A DNA stretch of 64,000 nt from contig JADFOK010000006.1 in the NCBI GenBank assembly GCA_022562895.1, forward strand, positions 33,071 through 97,070, in the 5' to 3' direction. Of this stretch, positions 20,028-28,446 are shown in pieces. The stretch comes from Bacteroidota bacterium (lineage in GTDB: Bacteria > Bacteroidota > Bacteroidia > Flavobacteriales > Flavobacteriaceae). The notes below the pieces were generated by a model. It did not search any database and was not told the DNA's origin. It saw only the letters and a list, made by a program, of their open reading frames with translations. Numbering within the stretch: position 1 is the first letter of the stretch; each line of letters begins with the position of its first letter. The position numbers and the translations under genes were made by a program.

Positions 20028-21095
20028 ATGAATAAATTTATAGGTATAATTAGTATCATGATTGGTATTATTGCTTGCCAAAATGAAACTAAAAAAGAAG
20101 TTACCAAAGAGATTAAAAAAGATGAAATCGATGTTATCAAATCTGTTAACAACAACAAAGGTATGGTATGGATTGAGGGAGGAACTTTCAATATGGGAGC
20201 TGCTTCTAAAGGGTTTTATAAAAGAGAATATCCTTCACATATAGTAGAAGTTGATGGTTTTTGGATGGACATTCATGAAGTAACCAATTTACAGTATTCA
20301 GAATTTACCAAAGCAACTGGTTATAAAACTGTAGCTGAAAGAGCTGTAGATTGGGAAGAGTTAAAAAAGCAACTTCCTCCTGATACTCCTAAACCTCATG
20401 ATAGTATTTTACAAGCGGGTTCTTTAGTTTTTAAAGAATCTAAGGGTCCTGTGAGTTTAAATAATCCTGCCAACTGGTGGTTTTGGACAATTGGAGCCAA
20501 TTGGAAACATCCTGAAGGTAAAGATAGTGACATTACTAATAAAATGAGTCATCCTGTTGTACAGATAGCTTACGAAGATGCAATTGCATATTGTAAGTGG
20601 GCCAATAAAAGATTACCAACCGAAGCAGAATGGGAATTTGCTGCAAGAGGAGGATTGGTTGATAAAAAATATACCTGGGGTGATGAAGATCCAAAGAATA
20701 GGCAGGATTTAGCAAATATCTATCAAGGTGATTTTCCTTATAACAACACAAGCATAGATAATTATACTGGAACAGCTCCTGTAATGCAATTTAAGTCTAA
20801 TGGGTATCAATTATTCGATATGTCTGGCAATGTATGGGAATGGTGTTCAGATTTTTTTAATGAAAATTATTACGAAGAGGTTGCTTCCAAAATTTGTAAG
20901 AACCCCACTGGAGCAAAGACAAGTTATAATTCAAGAGAAACTTATGTTATTGAAAGAGTTACCAAAGGTGGATCCTTTTTATGCCATATTTCTTATTGTT
21001 TTAATTATCGTCCAAGTGCCAGAGAAGGAACTTCTGTTGATACTGGATTATCACATCTTGGTTTTAGGTGTGTAAAAGAAAAAAATATTATATAA
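20028..21095 (+). CDS. Formylglycine-generating enzyme (sulfatase-modifying factor), lipoprotein
   Basis: The 355-residue product belongs to the SUMF1/FGE family, which oxidises the Cys of the sulfatase C-x-P-S-R motif to formylglycine using copper and oxygen. The catalytic pair is present: GGSFLCHISYC with Cys319 and Cys324, five residues apart as in known FGEs, followed by GFRC. The N-terminus (MNKFIGIISIMIGIIAC) is a lipoprotein signal, so the enzyme should act outside the cytoplasm. I chose ATG 20028 because the preceding residues of the longer frame would spoil the signal. It is the evident partner of the sulfatase upstream. Confidence 0.9.
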   Translation: MNKFIGIISIMIGIIACQNETKKEVTKEIKKDEIDVIKSVNNNKGMVWIEGGTFNMGAASKGFYKREYPSHIVEVDGFWMDIHEVTNLQYSEFTKATGYKTVAERAVDWEELKKQLPPDTPKPHDSILQAGSLVFKESKGPVSLNNPANWWFWTIGANWKHPEGKDSDITNKMSHPVVQIAYEDAIAYCKWANKRLPTEAEWEFAARGGLVDKKYTWGDEDPKNRQDLANIYQGDFPYNNTSIDNYTGTAPVMQFKSNGYQLFDMSGNVWEWCSDFFNENYYEEVASKICKNPTGAKTSYNSRETYVIERVTKGGSFLCHISYCFNYRPSAREGTSVDTGLSHLGFRCVKEKNII

Positions 21096-21172
21096 CTAAA
21101 AGGAACAATTTATACATAGATTTTTAATTTCAGAATCATTATTATAATGTATTCAATTGTTTAAACATTAAT

Positions 21173-21204
21173 AAAAAACGCTCCATGAAATCGGAGCGTT
21201 TTTT
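21173..21204. terminator. Bidirectional terminator between FGE and DUF2911 genes
   Basis: AAAAAACGCTCC at 21173-21184 pairs perfectly with GGAGCGTTTTTT at 21193-21204 around an 8-base loop. It sits between the converging FGE and DUF2911 genes and can act in both directions. Confidence 0.9.
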
Positions 21205-21224
21205 ATTAATGGATTAAATTTAAA

Positions 21225-22070
21225 TTACAAAACTCCCCACTCTTTTAGGGATTTTGTATTCAATGCTATATAATCATCATTACCTGCTTCTTTTGCAAGT
21301 TTTAATGAAGTTTGAGCTGCATTAATAGCTACTTTTTTATTTCCAGCTTTAGCATAAATCAAAGATTTTTGTCTGTGATACCAAAAAGCGGGTTCTTCAC
21401 GTAATTCGATAGCCTTGTCAATCCAATTCTGGGCTTTATTTATATCTTTTCCAGATTCCAAATAGTAAACAGCAGATGCGTAGTAATCATTTGCAGAAGG
21501 GCCGGACATTACTCTTTCTATTTCTGCAGAAACTAATTTATCTGTAATAAATTTAATAGGTACTACAATAGACACATTTTCCCAAAGCATTCTTAAGTTT
21601 GCAGAATCATTAGTAATATCGGAAAATGCAATAGTAAAAGACTGAATATCAAAGGCCATTGGATCTACCTGTGCTTTCACTGTAACTACTACTTTACTTT
21701 CGTCCCATTCCTGGGGTGTTCCCCAATTATCAGAATCGCTGTAAAAATATATTTCCCAATTTTGTACATTAGGTTTTGTATAAATAGCATAGGAACCTGC
21801 TTTTAATTCGGTACCCCCAATATTTACATCATCACTAAAAGTAATTTTAGTGTTTTCGTTAGCTCCGGTACGCCATAATTCACCATATGGTACCAAACCT
21901 CCAAAAATAGTCCTACCCCTCATTGAAGGTCGAGAGTACTCTAAAGTTACTTTAGTAAGTCCTACCGTTTGTTCGATTTTTTGAAAAGGACTAGGTTGCG
22001 GAGTTTCAATTTGAGCGTATGTGCCATATGATACTACAATGGCTAATGATAATAAAAATAGTTTTTTCAT
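21225..22070 (-). CDS. Exported DUF2911 protein with TPR-like C-terminus
   Basis: The 281-residue product has a signal peptide (cleavage near YGTYAQ). The DUF2911 domain (about 25-165) contains the recognisable stretch VTLEYSRPSMRGRTIFGGLVPYGELWRTGANENTKI, spanning about residues 40-75. The last 100 residues hold helical repeats like tetratricopeptides (KAQNWIDKAIEL, KVAINAAQTSLKLAKEAG). DUF2911 proteins are common in Bacteroidota and their function is unknown. The gene is followed by the strong terminator at 21173-21204. Confidence 0.9.
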   Translation of the reverse strand: MKKLFLLSLAIVVSYGTYAQIETPQPSPFQKIEQTVGLTKVTLEYSRPSMRGRTIFGGLVPYGELWRTGANENTKITFSDDVNIGGTELKAGSYAIYTKPNVQNWEIYFYSDSDNWGTPQEWDESKVVVTVKAQVDPMAFDIQSFTIAFSDITNDSANLRMLWENVSIVVPIKFITDKLVSAEIERVMSGPSANDYYASAVYYLESGKDINKAQNWIDKAIELREEPAFWYHRQKSLIYAKAGNKKVAINAAQTSLKLAKEAGNDDYIALNTKSLKEWGVL

Positions 22071-22633
22071 AGATAAGAATTTTAATGTTTTTTACGTTTT
22101 TACAAAATTATAAAAAACAATCTTTAAAACGCTATCAAAAACATAAAATAGTATCTATCATTTTACATTATTATTTTAAGGTCTTTTTTATTTACTAATC
22201 ATGGGTATGAATTATGATTTTTATTTAACAAAATTATATATCATGATTATTTGTGGTTTTTTCCTACTTTTATCTGTATAATTTGCATATCATCGAAAAG
22301 ATATGATTATCAACGATTTAATTAAATACTTGTTTAAGAAATTTATTGGATTTAAAAAATGATATCTTTTTTTTCCCTAAAAAAGTAATTGATATTTTAT
22401 GTCGAACTGTGAAGGTTTGATTCTATTTGATTATTGAGTTATGATCTGATAAATGAAAACCCAAGAAATGATGAATTTTATCAAATTATTTATGAGCTTT
22501 CTATAAATAAATGTCATTTAATTGAATAAATTGTAAGAATTTTCCTAATAATATTCGTTTTAACGATTATTTGCATATATTTAACGACATTTTAATTCAT
22601 TTAAGGTACATAAATAACCCCAAATATCAGCCT
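22071..22633. other. 563-base AT-rich intergenic region
   Basis: This gap separates the divergent DUF2911 and ferredoxin-like genes. It holds the DUF2911 -7 box at 22103-22110 and only very short open frames (under 20 codons). I see no RNA gene, repeat or convincing hairpin in the remaining 500 bases. Confidence 0.5.
22103..22110 (-). promoter_or_regulatory. Possible -7 box of the DUF2911 gene
   Basis: The minus strand reads TAATTTTG, fitting TAnnTTTG, 32 bases before the start codon. The expected TTG about 20 bases upstream is not seen. Confidence 0.4.
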
Positions 22634-22864
22634 ATGGAATCCTTCAAGAATAAATTTGAAAATACTGAAATTACTGTTACTTTTTCACCTCAGAAGTGTA
22701 TTCACTCAGAAAAATGTGCTCAAGGTCTTTCGGAAGTATTTAAAACGGCCGTAATCCCATGGATAGACCTAGACGGTGCAAAATCCAGTAAAATCGTTTC
22801 ACAAATAAAGAAATGTCCTTCAGGAGCTCTTAAATTTAGTTATAATCACGAACTGGCTTTTTAA
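22634..22864 (+). CDS. Small (4Fe-4S) mono-cluster ferredoxin-like protein
   Basis: The 76-residue product resembles the Fer4_19 (DUF1271) divergent mono-cluster family. Cys22 and Cys28 lie in PQKCIHSEKCAQGL, Cys60 in KKCPSGAL, with an IPWIDLDGA stretch between. Such proteins are thought to carry an iron-sulfur cluster in electron transfer, and often lie near YdfZ- or GNAT-type genes; none is here. I chose ATG 22634 because the 21 residues before it in the longer frame (from 22571) have no family match. Confidence 0.8.
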   Translation: MESFKNKFENTEITVTFSPQKCIHSEKCAQGLSEVFKTAVIPWIDLDGAKSSKIVSQIKKCPSGALKFSYNHELAF

Positions 22865-22931
22865 AAAAAATAATCATATATTTTTTTTGTGATTAACACA
22901 CAATTTATGGTTAAGTAAACAATTACTATAC

Positions 22932-22939
22932 TAACTTTG
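22932..22939 (+). promoter_or_regulatory. Possible -7 box of the coiled-coil membrane protein gene
   Basis: TAACTTTG fits TAnnTTTG and ends only 5 bases before the ATG at 22945, so the transcript would have almost no leader. No TTG is found at the proper distance upstream. Confidence 0.4.
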
Positions 22940-22944
22940 TAACC

Positions 22945-23517
22945 ATGAAAAATATAAAATTCTGTTTTATTTTTTTATTAACAGGTACTCTTTCTATAAT
23001 TGCACAGGACAATACTATTAAAGATCAATTTGTAGATGTAATAGATAAATCTAATAGTTACGAAGAGTATAAAGTTATTAAAAGAGTTAAATTAGCTGCA
23101 CTTCGGAAAAATATTTTGGATACTGTTGCTTTATTAAAACAAAATATTGAAACCACAACTACACAAATAGAGCTACAAAAGAATAACATTGCATCCCTCA
23201 ACCAGGAATTGAAAGTTACTCAAGAGAATCTTACTTTATCCAAGGAAAAGGAGAATAGTATTGAACTCTTTGGTTTTACAACTACTAAATCTACTTATAA
23301 TACTATAATGTGGTTTATAATAGGGTTTTTATTAGTAGCATTAGGATATTTGTTTTTAAAATATAAAAACAGCTATTCCGTAACCAAGGCATCCGAAATT
23401 AAATTATTAGAAATCGAAGAAGAATTTGAAACCCATAGACAAAAAAATCTCGAAAGTGAACAACTACTCCGAAGAAAACTTCAGGATGAGATCAATATTA
23501 GTAAAAAGCCTAAATAA
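22945..23517 (+). CDS. Membrane-anchored coiled-coil protein of unknown function
   Basis: The 190-residue product has a signal peptide (MKNIKFCFIFLLTGTLSIIAQ), a periplasmic coiled coil at about residues 50-110 (heptads rich in Leu, Asn and Gln), one membrane helix at about 120-140 (MWFIIGFLLVALGYLFL) and a charged cytoplasmic helix to the end. Proteins of this shape are often misannotated in Flavobacteria as tRNA methyltransferases, but nothing here resembles one. It converges with murA 30 bases away. The role is unknown; the layout suggests envelope scaffolding or signalling. Confidence 0.8.
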   Translation: MKNIKFCFIFLLTGTLSIIAQDNTIKDQFVDVIDKSNSYEEYKVIKRVKLAALRKNILDTVALLKQNIETTTTQIELQKNNIASLNQELKVTQENLTLSKEKENSIELFGFTTTKSTYNTIMWFIIGFLLVALGYLFLKYKNSYSVTKASEIKLLEIEEEFETHRQKNLESEQLLRRKLQDEINISKKPK

Positions 23518-23547
23518 ATTAAAAGTGGTACACAGGAATTCTAAAAA

Positions 23548-24861
23548 TTAAGATTCCAATCTTGTTATCTTAGCACCTATAGCCCGAAGACGATTATCTA
23601 TATTTTCATACCCTCTATCTATCTGTTCAATATTGTGAATCAAACTAGTACCTTCAGCAGATAAAGCGGCTATCAAAAGTGAAATTCCGGCACGTATATC
23701 AGGCGAAACCATAGTCATAGCTTTTAAAGGAGATTTAAAATTAAGGCCGATAACGGTAGCTCGGTGAGGGTCACATAAAATAATTTTAGCTCCCATATCA
23801 ATAAGTTTATCAACAAAGAATAAACGGCTTTCAAACATTTTTTGATGTACCAGAACACTTCCTTTTGCCTGAGTGGCTATAACCAAAACAATACTTAATA
23901 AATCTGGTGTAAAACCGGGCCAGGTAGCATCCGATACAGTAAGTATAGAACCATCAATATACTCTTGAATTTCATACTCATCCTGTGAAGGAATAAAAAT
24001 ATCATCCCCTTTTTTTTCTATGATTATCCCTAGTTTTCTAAAAGTATCGGGAATAAGCCCCAAATTATCCCAGCTTACATCTTTTATCGTTATTTCACTT
24101 CGGGTCATAGCTGCTAAACCAATCCAACTACCAATTTCAATCATATCCGGTAAAACACGGTGTGTACAACCAGTTAAGCTTTCTACTCCTTCTATAGTAA
24201 GTAAGTTGGAAGCTACACCTTTTATTTTGGCTCCCATTGAATTAAGCATTTTACATAATTGCTGTAAATAAGGTTCACAAGCTGCATTATATATAGTAGT
24301 AGTTCCTTTTGCAAGGACAGCTGCCATAACTATATTTGCAGTACCTGTAACAGAGGCTTGGTCTAATAAAATAAATGAACCCGTAAGACCGTTTGGAGCT
24401 TCTACACTATAGACACTTTTATTCTGGTTATACTGAAAGGTTGCACCTAGACGAATAAAACCCTCAAAATGGGTGTCTAGCCTTCTTCTTCCTATTTTAT
24501 CACCTCCCGGACGATGAATGTATGCTTTTCCAAATCGTGTAAGCAATGGACCTAAAATCATTATTGACCCTCGAAGAGAATTACCTTCTTGTTTAAATAA
24601 ATCAGATTCAAGATAGGAGAACCTTACTTGATCTGCTAAAAATGAAAATTTTCCCTTACTTAATTTTTGTGTTTTTACCCCTAAATTCCCAATAATTTCA
24701 ATGAGCTTATTAACATCCCGGATATCCGGGATGTTCTCTATGATCACCTCTTCAGAAGTCAATAAAACAGCACTAATAATTTGAAGTGCTTCATTTTTAG
24801 CGCCCTGAGGGTAAATTTCACCTTTTAGCTTATGTCCACCTTCAATTTGAAAAGTTCCCAT
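23548..24861 (-). CDS. murA: UDP-N-acetylglucosamine 1-carboxyvinyltransferase
   Basis: MurA transfers enolpyruvate from PEP to UDP-GlcNAc, the first committed step of peptidoglycan synthesis, in the cytoplasm. The 437-residue length and the EPSP-synthase-like repeats are standard, and LKGEIYPQGAKNEALQII is the substrate-binding start. The loop that carries the catalytic Cys115 in E. coli (GGCTIG) reads PGGDKIGRR here, with Asp121 in the Cys position. Enzymes with Asp there are active but insensitive to fosfomycin. It follows the DUF4290 gene by 19 bases and is probably cotranscribed with it. Confidence 0.95.
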   Translation of the reverse strand: MGTFQIEGGHKLKGEIYPQGAKNEALQIISAVLLTSEEVIIENIPDIRDVNKLIEIIGNLGVKTQKLSKGKFSFLADQVRFSYLESDLFKQEGNSLRGSIMILGPLLTRFGKAYIHRPGGDKIGRRRLDTHFEGFIRLGATFQYNQNKSVYSVEAPNGLTGSFILLDQASVTGTANIVMAAVLAKGTTTIYNAACEPYLQQLCKMLNSMGAKIKGVASNLLTIEGVESLTGCTHRVLPDMIEIGSWIGLAAMTRSEITIKDVSWDNLGLIPDTFRKLGIIIEKKGDDIFIPSQDEYEIQEYIDGSILTVSDATWPGFTPDLLSIVLVIATQAKGSVLVHQKMFESRLFFVDKLIDMGAKIILCDPHRATVIGLNFKSPLKAMTMVSPDIRAGISLLIAALSAEGTSLIHNIEQIDRGYENIDNRLRAIGAKITRLES

Positions 24862-24880
24862 AGGTTTTTACAAAATAGAT

Positions 24881-25525
24881 TTAGTAACGCTTACGGTTGC
24901 GGTTGCTTTTAGAACTCTTATAATTTTTATAAATTTTCTTTGTATAATGCTTTTTAATCTTTAGTAAATTCTGTGAATCAGATAACTCCTCATTGCTATT
25001 ACGAAGATCTATTTTACTTTCTGAAAGTTCAAACAAATGATTAAATATTACTTCATCATCAACGGTATCTTTATTCCAATTTAAAAAACATTTTTTCATA
25101 TGGTTTGCTATAGAAAATATCAAACCTTCTTTCTTATCCCCCTCTTCCCACTTATTAGCAACATCTATCATTCGCTTTATATTGTTTCCGTAAAACCGAT
25201 ATTTAGGATAATTTTGGGGATACTCTAAAGAAACAGTTCCTTTCTTTAAATCTTCAATTGTAGGTTTCTCGAATGGCGAATCTACATCCAATTTAAAGTC
25301 AGAAATAATAAATAATTGATCCCAAAGTTTATGTTGAAAATCTGGTACATCACGTAAATGAGGGTTTAAGTTGCCCATCACTGCAATAATACTTTTAACG
25401 CATTTATTACGTTCATCTTTATCTTCTATTAAAATGGCGTGGTCTACCATTTTTTGTATGTGTCGGCCATATTCTGGTATAATAAGATGTGGTCGTTCTG
25501 TGTTGTAATCTATTTCAGTTATCAA
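24881..25525 (-). CDS. DUF4290 protein
   Basis: The 214-residue product starts with the conserved DUF4290 segment DYNTERPHLIIPEYGRHIQKMVDHAI and has a helical middle region. Its tail is very basic (KSSKSNRNRKRY), suggesting nucleic-acid or ribosome contact, though that is inference. The family is restricted mainly to Bacteroidota, and its position just before murA is common there. There is no signal peptide. The function is unknown. Confidence 0.88.
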   Translation of the reverse strand: MITEIDYNTERPHLIIPEYGRHIQKMVDHAILIEDKDERNKCVKSIIAVMGNLNPHLRDVPDFQHKLWDQLFIISDFKLDVDSPFEKPTIEDLKKGTVSLEYPQNYPKYRFYGNNIKRMIDVANKWEEGDKKEGLIFSIANHMKKCFLNWNKDTVDDEVIFNHLFELSESKIDLRNSNEELSDSQNLLKIKKHYTKKIYKNYKSSKSNRNRKRY

Positions 25526-25637
25526 AATATTATGGATAATGTTGAGGTCTTATCTACGTTATTTTTAATCTATATGTAGCCTTGACCAGACAACAGGTTT
25601 TTATTATTGAAGTAATTCGGTTTGCAAAATACTAATT

Positions 25638-25934
25638 TTAAAAAGAAATAACTCCCTCTACATTGGAAACTTCCTGATATATATTTATAATAGCTTCAGC
25701 CGAGTCCATAGTAACCTTTATTGAAATACTGGTATAAGTACCTTTTGAAGAGTCACGAGTGGTAATTATTGCATTTGTATTCTTAAAAAGTGACTCAATT
25801 TTTTCTATTTTTTCTGCACTTGTTGGAACTATAAACTTATACAGATATAATGATGGCCAGGAGTTATTAAGCTCAAGTTGTTTTTTTAATCGCTTATAAA
25901 ACTCCGAGGTATCTTTTTTTCGTTCCATTTGCAT
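25638..25934 (-). CDS. DUF493 (YbeD-like) protein
   Basis: The 98-residue product matches the DUF493 family: an ACT-like alpha/beta fold with NSWPSLYLYKFIVPTS and the late strand TYTSISIKVTMDSAEAIINIY. E. coli YbeD is of this family and is thought to have a regulatory role. A second in-frame ATG six bases inside (25928) is an equally possible start. The -7 box just upstream supports transcription here. Confidence 0.85.
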   Translation of the reverse strand: MQMERKKDTSEFYKRLKKQLELNNSWPSLYLYKFIVPTSAEKIEKIESLFKNTNAIITTRDSSKGTYTSISIKVTMDSAEAIINIYQEVSNVEGVISF

Positions 25935-25948
25935 TGAGTAATGGTTTG

Positions 25949-25956
25949 CAAAGATA
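25949..25956 (-). promoter_or_regulatory. Possible -7 box of the DUF493 gene
   Basis: The minus strand reads TATCTTTG, an exact TAnnTTTG match, 14 bases before the start codon. No TTG lies about 20 bases upstream. Confidence 0.5.
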
Positions 25957-26008
25957 CAGTTTCACTATCAATATTAATTTACGTTCTTTGTATAAATTCT
26001 AACGATTA

Positions 26009-26551
26009 ATGCCAAAAAAAATTGTCATTACCGGCGGCCCTGGCTCGGGAAAAACCACTTTAATAAACTATCTGAAAGAACAAGGATTCCTATGTCAGCC
26101 TGAAATCTCAAGAGATATAACTATTGAAGCCCAAAATAATGGAATTGAACAATTTTTTATGGAAAACCCTCTTCTCTTTAGTGAAAAACTACTTGAAGGC
26201 AGATTGAAACAATTTATAGAATCTGAAAAGTTTGAAAAGACCTATATTTTTTTTGATCGTGGATTACCCGATGTTACAGCATATTTGGATTATATCAATT
26301 CTCAATATCCAGATCATTTTTTAGAAACTTGTAATTCATATCGCTATGATACTGTTTTTTTATTACCCCCTTGGAAAGATATTTACAAGCAAGATAATGA
26401 ACGTTATGAATCGTTTAATGAAGCAGTAATTATTTACAATTACTTATTAAAAGGCTACCAAAATTATGGATATGGGGTTATTAAAATCCCATTGGAAAGT
26501 ATCGAAAACCGATCAAAATTTATTTTAAAAAAACTAACTTCTTTACATTGA
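26009..26551 (+). CDS. P-loop ATPase/kinase of the AAA_28 type
   Basis: The 180-residue product opens with a Walker A motif, GGPGSGKTTLI (residues 9-16 core), and has a Walker-B-like FFDRGLPD. This is the layout of AAA_28 proteins, which resemble NadR ribosylnicotinamide kinases and other small-molecule kinases. The substrate is unknown. Its stop codon overlaps the TTG start of recQ by four bases, so the AAA, recQ and fmt genes form one operon. Confidence 0.8.
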   Translation: MPKKIVITGGPGSGKTTLINYLKEQGFLCQPEISRDITIEAQNNGIEQFFMENPLLFSEKLLEGRLKQFIESEKFEKTYIFFDRGLPDVTAYLDYINSQYPDHFLETCNSYRYDTVFLLPPWKDIYKQDNERYESFNEAVIIYNYLLKGYQNYGYGVIKIPLESIENRSKFILKKLTSLH

Positions 26552-28446
26552 GTAATCCACTTCAAATTTTAGAATACTATTGGGGATTTTCTTTTTTTAA
26601 ACCTATGCAAGAAGAGATTATTTCTTCCGTTTTAAAGAAAAAGGACACTGTTGCTTTGCTTCCGACCGGAGGTGGAAAAACTATTTGTTTTCAAGTCCCC
26701 GCAATAGTAAATAAAGGGATTTGCATTGTTGTTTCTCCGTTGGTAGCTTTAATGAACGATCAGGTTAGAGATTTAAAAAATCGCAGAATAAAAGCCTTGG
26801 CAATTGTGGGGGGAATTTCATTTAATGAACTTAGTACACTCTTAGATAACGCTATTTATGGGGATTACAAATTTTTATACCTTTCTCCAGAACGTCTACG
26901 ACAAGAAATAGTGCAAAATGCAATTCGTCAAATGAGTGTCAACCTTTTTGCTATCGATGAAGCGCATTGTATTTCGCAATGGGGAAATGATTTCAGACCC
27001 TCGTACAAACAAATTAATATTCTTAGGGTGTTGCATCCATTAGTTCCCATAATAGCATTAACAGCTACTGCAACTCCTGAGGTATTAACTGATACCATTG
27101 CACAATTAAAGTTGGAACTCCCCAACATCTTTAAAGAATCTTTTATAAGGGAAAACTTATCATATCGTGTCCAAAAGGAAGCGGATAAAATTTACAGAAT
27201 TCAGCAATTATTAAAACATAATACGGGATCAGCAATTGTTTATGTTCGAAGCCGAAAATCTGCGGTAGAAGTAAGTAATCAATTAAATAGCTTGGGAATT
27301 ACCAGTGCCTATTTTCACGGTGGAATTGATTCAGAAGATAAACTAACTCGTTTGGAAGAATGGCGTAAAGGAACATATTCTGTGATGGTAGCTACAAATG
27401 CATTTGGAATGGGAATAGACCATCCCAATGTACGTTTTGTTATTCATATTCAAATACCTGAGAGTTTAGAAAGTTATTTTCAAGAGGCAGGGCGTGCTGG
27501 ACGAGATGGAAAAAAGGCAATTGCTGTATTGCTATATAATGAATATGATAAAGTGTTGGTAAAAAAACAATTTGTAGATTCTCGTCCTACTGTAAAGGAT
27601 TTAAAAATCTTGTATCGTAAGCTTAATAATTACTTTCAAATATCATATGGAGAGGGTGAGTTTACAGAACATAGCTTCAGTTTTATCGATTTTTGTAAAA
27701 CATACAAACTCAATTCATTACTTATTTACAATGGTATTTCGGCTTTGGATAGATTAGGCATCATTCAACTTTCCAAGCAGTTTGGCAGGAAATCGATTCT
27801 TAAGTTTATTATTTCATCTGAAAAAATCCTTCTTTATTTCGAACAAAATATCTCAAGTTCGGTAATAGGTAAAACAATACTGCGATTGTATGGAGGAATA
27901 TTTGATGCTCCTATCACTGTGAATCTAGAATTAATAGCTTCAAAAACCGGTCAATCTATTTCTTCGATTATTAATTTATTACAAAAAATGGAGCGCGATA
28001 ATGTTTTAGAATTAACGCTACACATTACGGATGCTTCAATTACATTTTTAGTGCCGAGAGAGGATGATAAAACTATTAATAGCATATCAAAAGAAATTAG
28101 ATCGTTAAACCAAAAAAAGGAAAAAGAAGTGTCCTTCGTTTTACAATACATTGAAAATACAAAGACATGTAAAAGCATTCAATTGGTTCAATATTTTGGT
28201 GAAAAAAATGCTGAACCTTGTGGTATATGTTCGGTTTGTAACCCACAACGAGCTACAATAAATAAAAAGGAGGCATTGCTTATTTCAGAAAAAATCATAC
28301 AATTACTGAAAGAATCAGAAATGAATTCGCGTGAGATTTCAGAAAAACTTACTTTTACTGAAAATAATATCTTATCCGTTTTGCAATTATTGCTTGATGC
28401 GAATAAAATAAAATTCAATACAAAAAATCAATATTGTCTTATATAA
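26548..28446 (+). CDS. recQ: RecQ-family ATP-dependent DNA helicase
   Basis: RecQ unwinds DNA 3' to 5' in repair and recombination. The 632-residue product has Walker A LPTGGGKT (38-45), the DEAH box with the RecQ signature DEAHCISQWGNDFRPSY, the GMGIDHPNVRFVIH and QEAGRAGRDG helicase motifs, and the RecQ zinc site ending in PCGICSVC. Translation appears to start at TTG 26548, overlapping the TGA of the upstream ATPase gene, because no ATG lies near the family's usual start. The RQC winged-helix follows, and no clear HRDC domain is seen, so it is the shorter RecQ form. Confidence 0.95.
   Translation: MSNPLQILEYYWGFSFFKPMQEEIISSVLKKKDTVALLPTGGGKTICFQVPAIVNKGICIVVSPLVALMNDQVRDLKNRRIKALAIVGGISFNELSTLLDNAIYGDYKFLYLSPERLRQEIVQNAIRQMSVNLFAIDEAHCISQWGNDFRPSYKQINILRVLHPLVPIIALTATATPEVLTDTIAQLKLELPNIFKESFIRENLSYRVQKEADKIYRIQQLLKHNTGSAIVYVRSRKSAVEVSNQLNSLGITSAYFHGGIDSEDKLTRLEEWRKGTYSVMVATNAFGMGIDHPNVRFVIHIQIPESLESYFQEAGRAGRDGKKAIAVLLYNEYDKVLVKKQFVDSRPTVKDLKILYRKLNNYFQISYGEGEFTEHSFSFIDFCKTYKLNSLLIYNGISALDRLGIIQLSKQFGRKSILKFIISSEKILLYFEQNISSSVIGKTILRLYGGIFDAPITVNLELIASKTGQSISSIINLLQKMERDNVLELTLHITDASITFLVPREDDKTINSISKEIRSLNQKKEKEVSFVLQYIENTKTCKSIQLVQYFGEKNAEPCGICSVCNPQRATINKKEALLISEKIIQLLKESEMNSREISEKLTFTENNILSVLQLLLDANKIKFNTKNQYCLI

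Noticed and set aside
22071..22633. Possible RNA gene in the 563-base gap
   Set aside because: No stable stem, no promoter-terminator pair and no conserved motif were visible.
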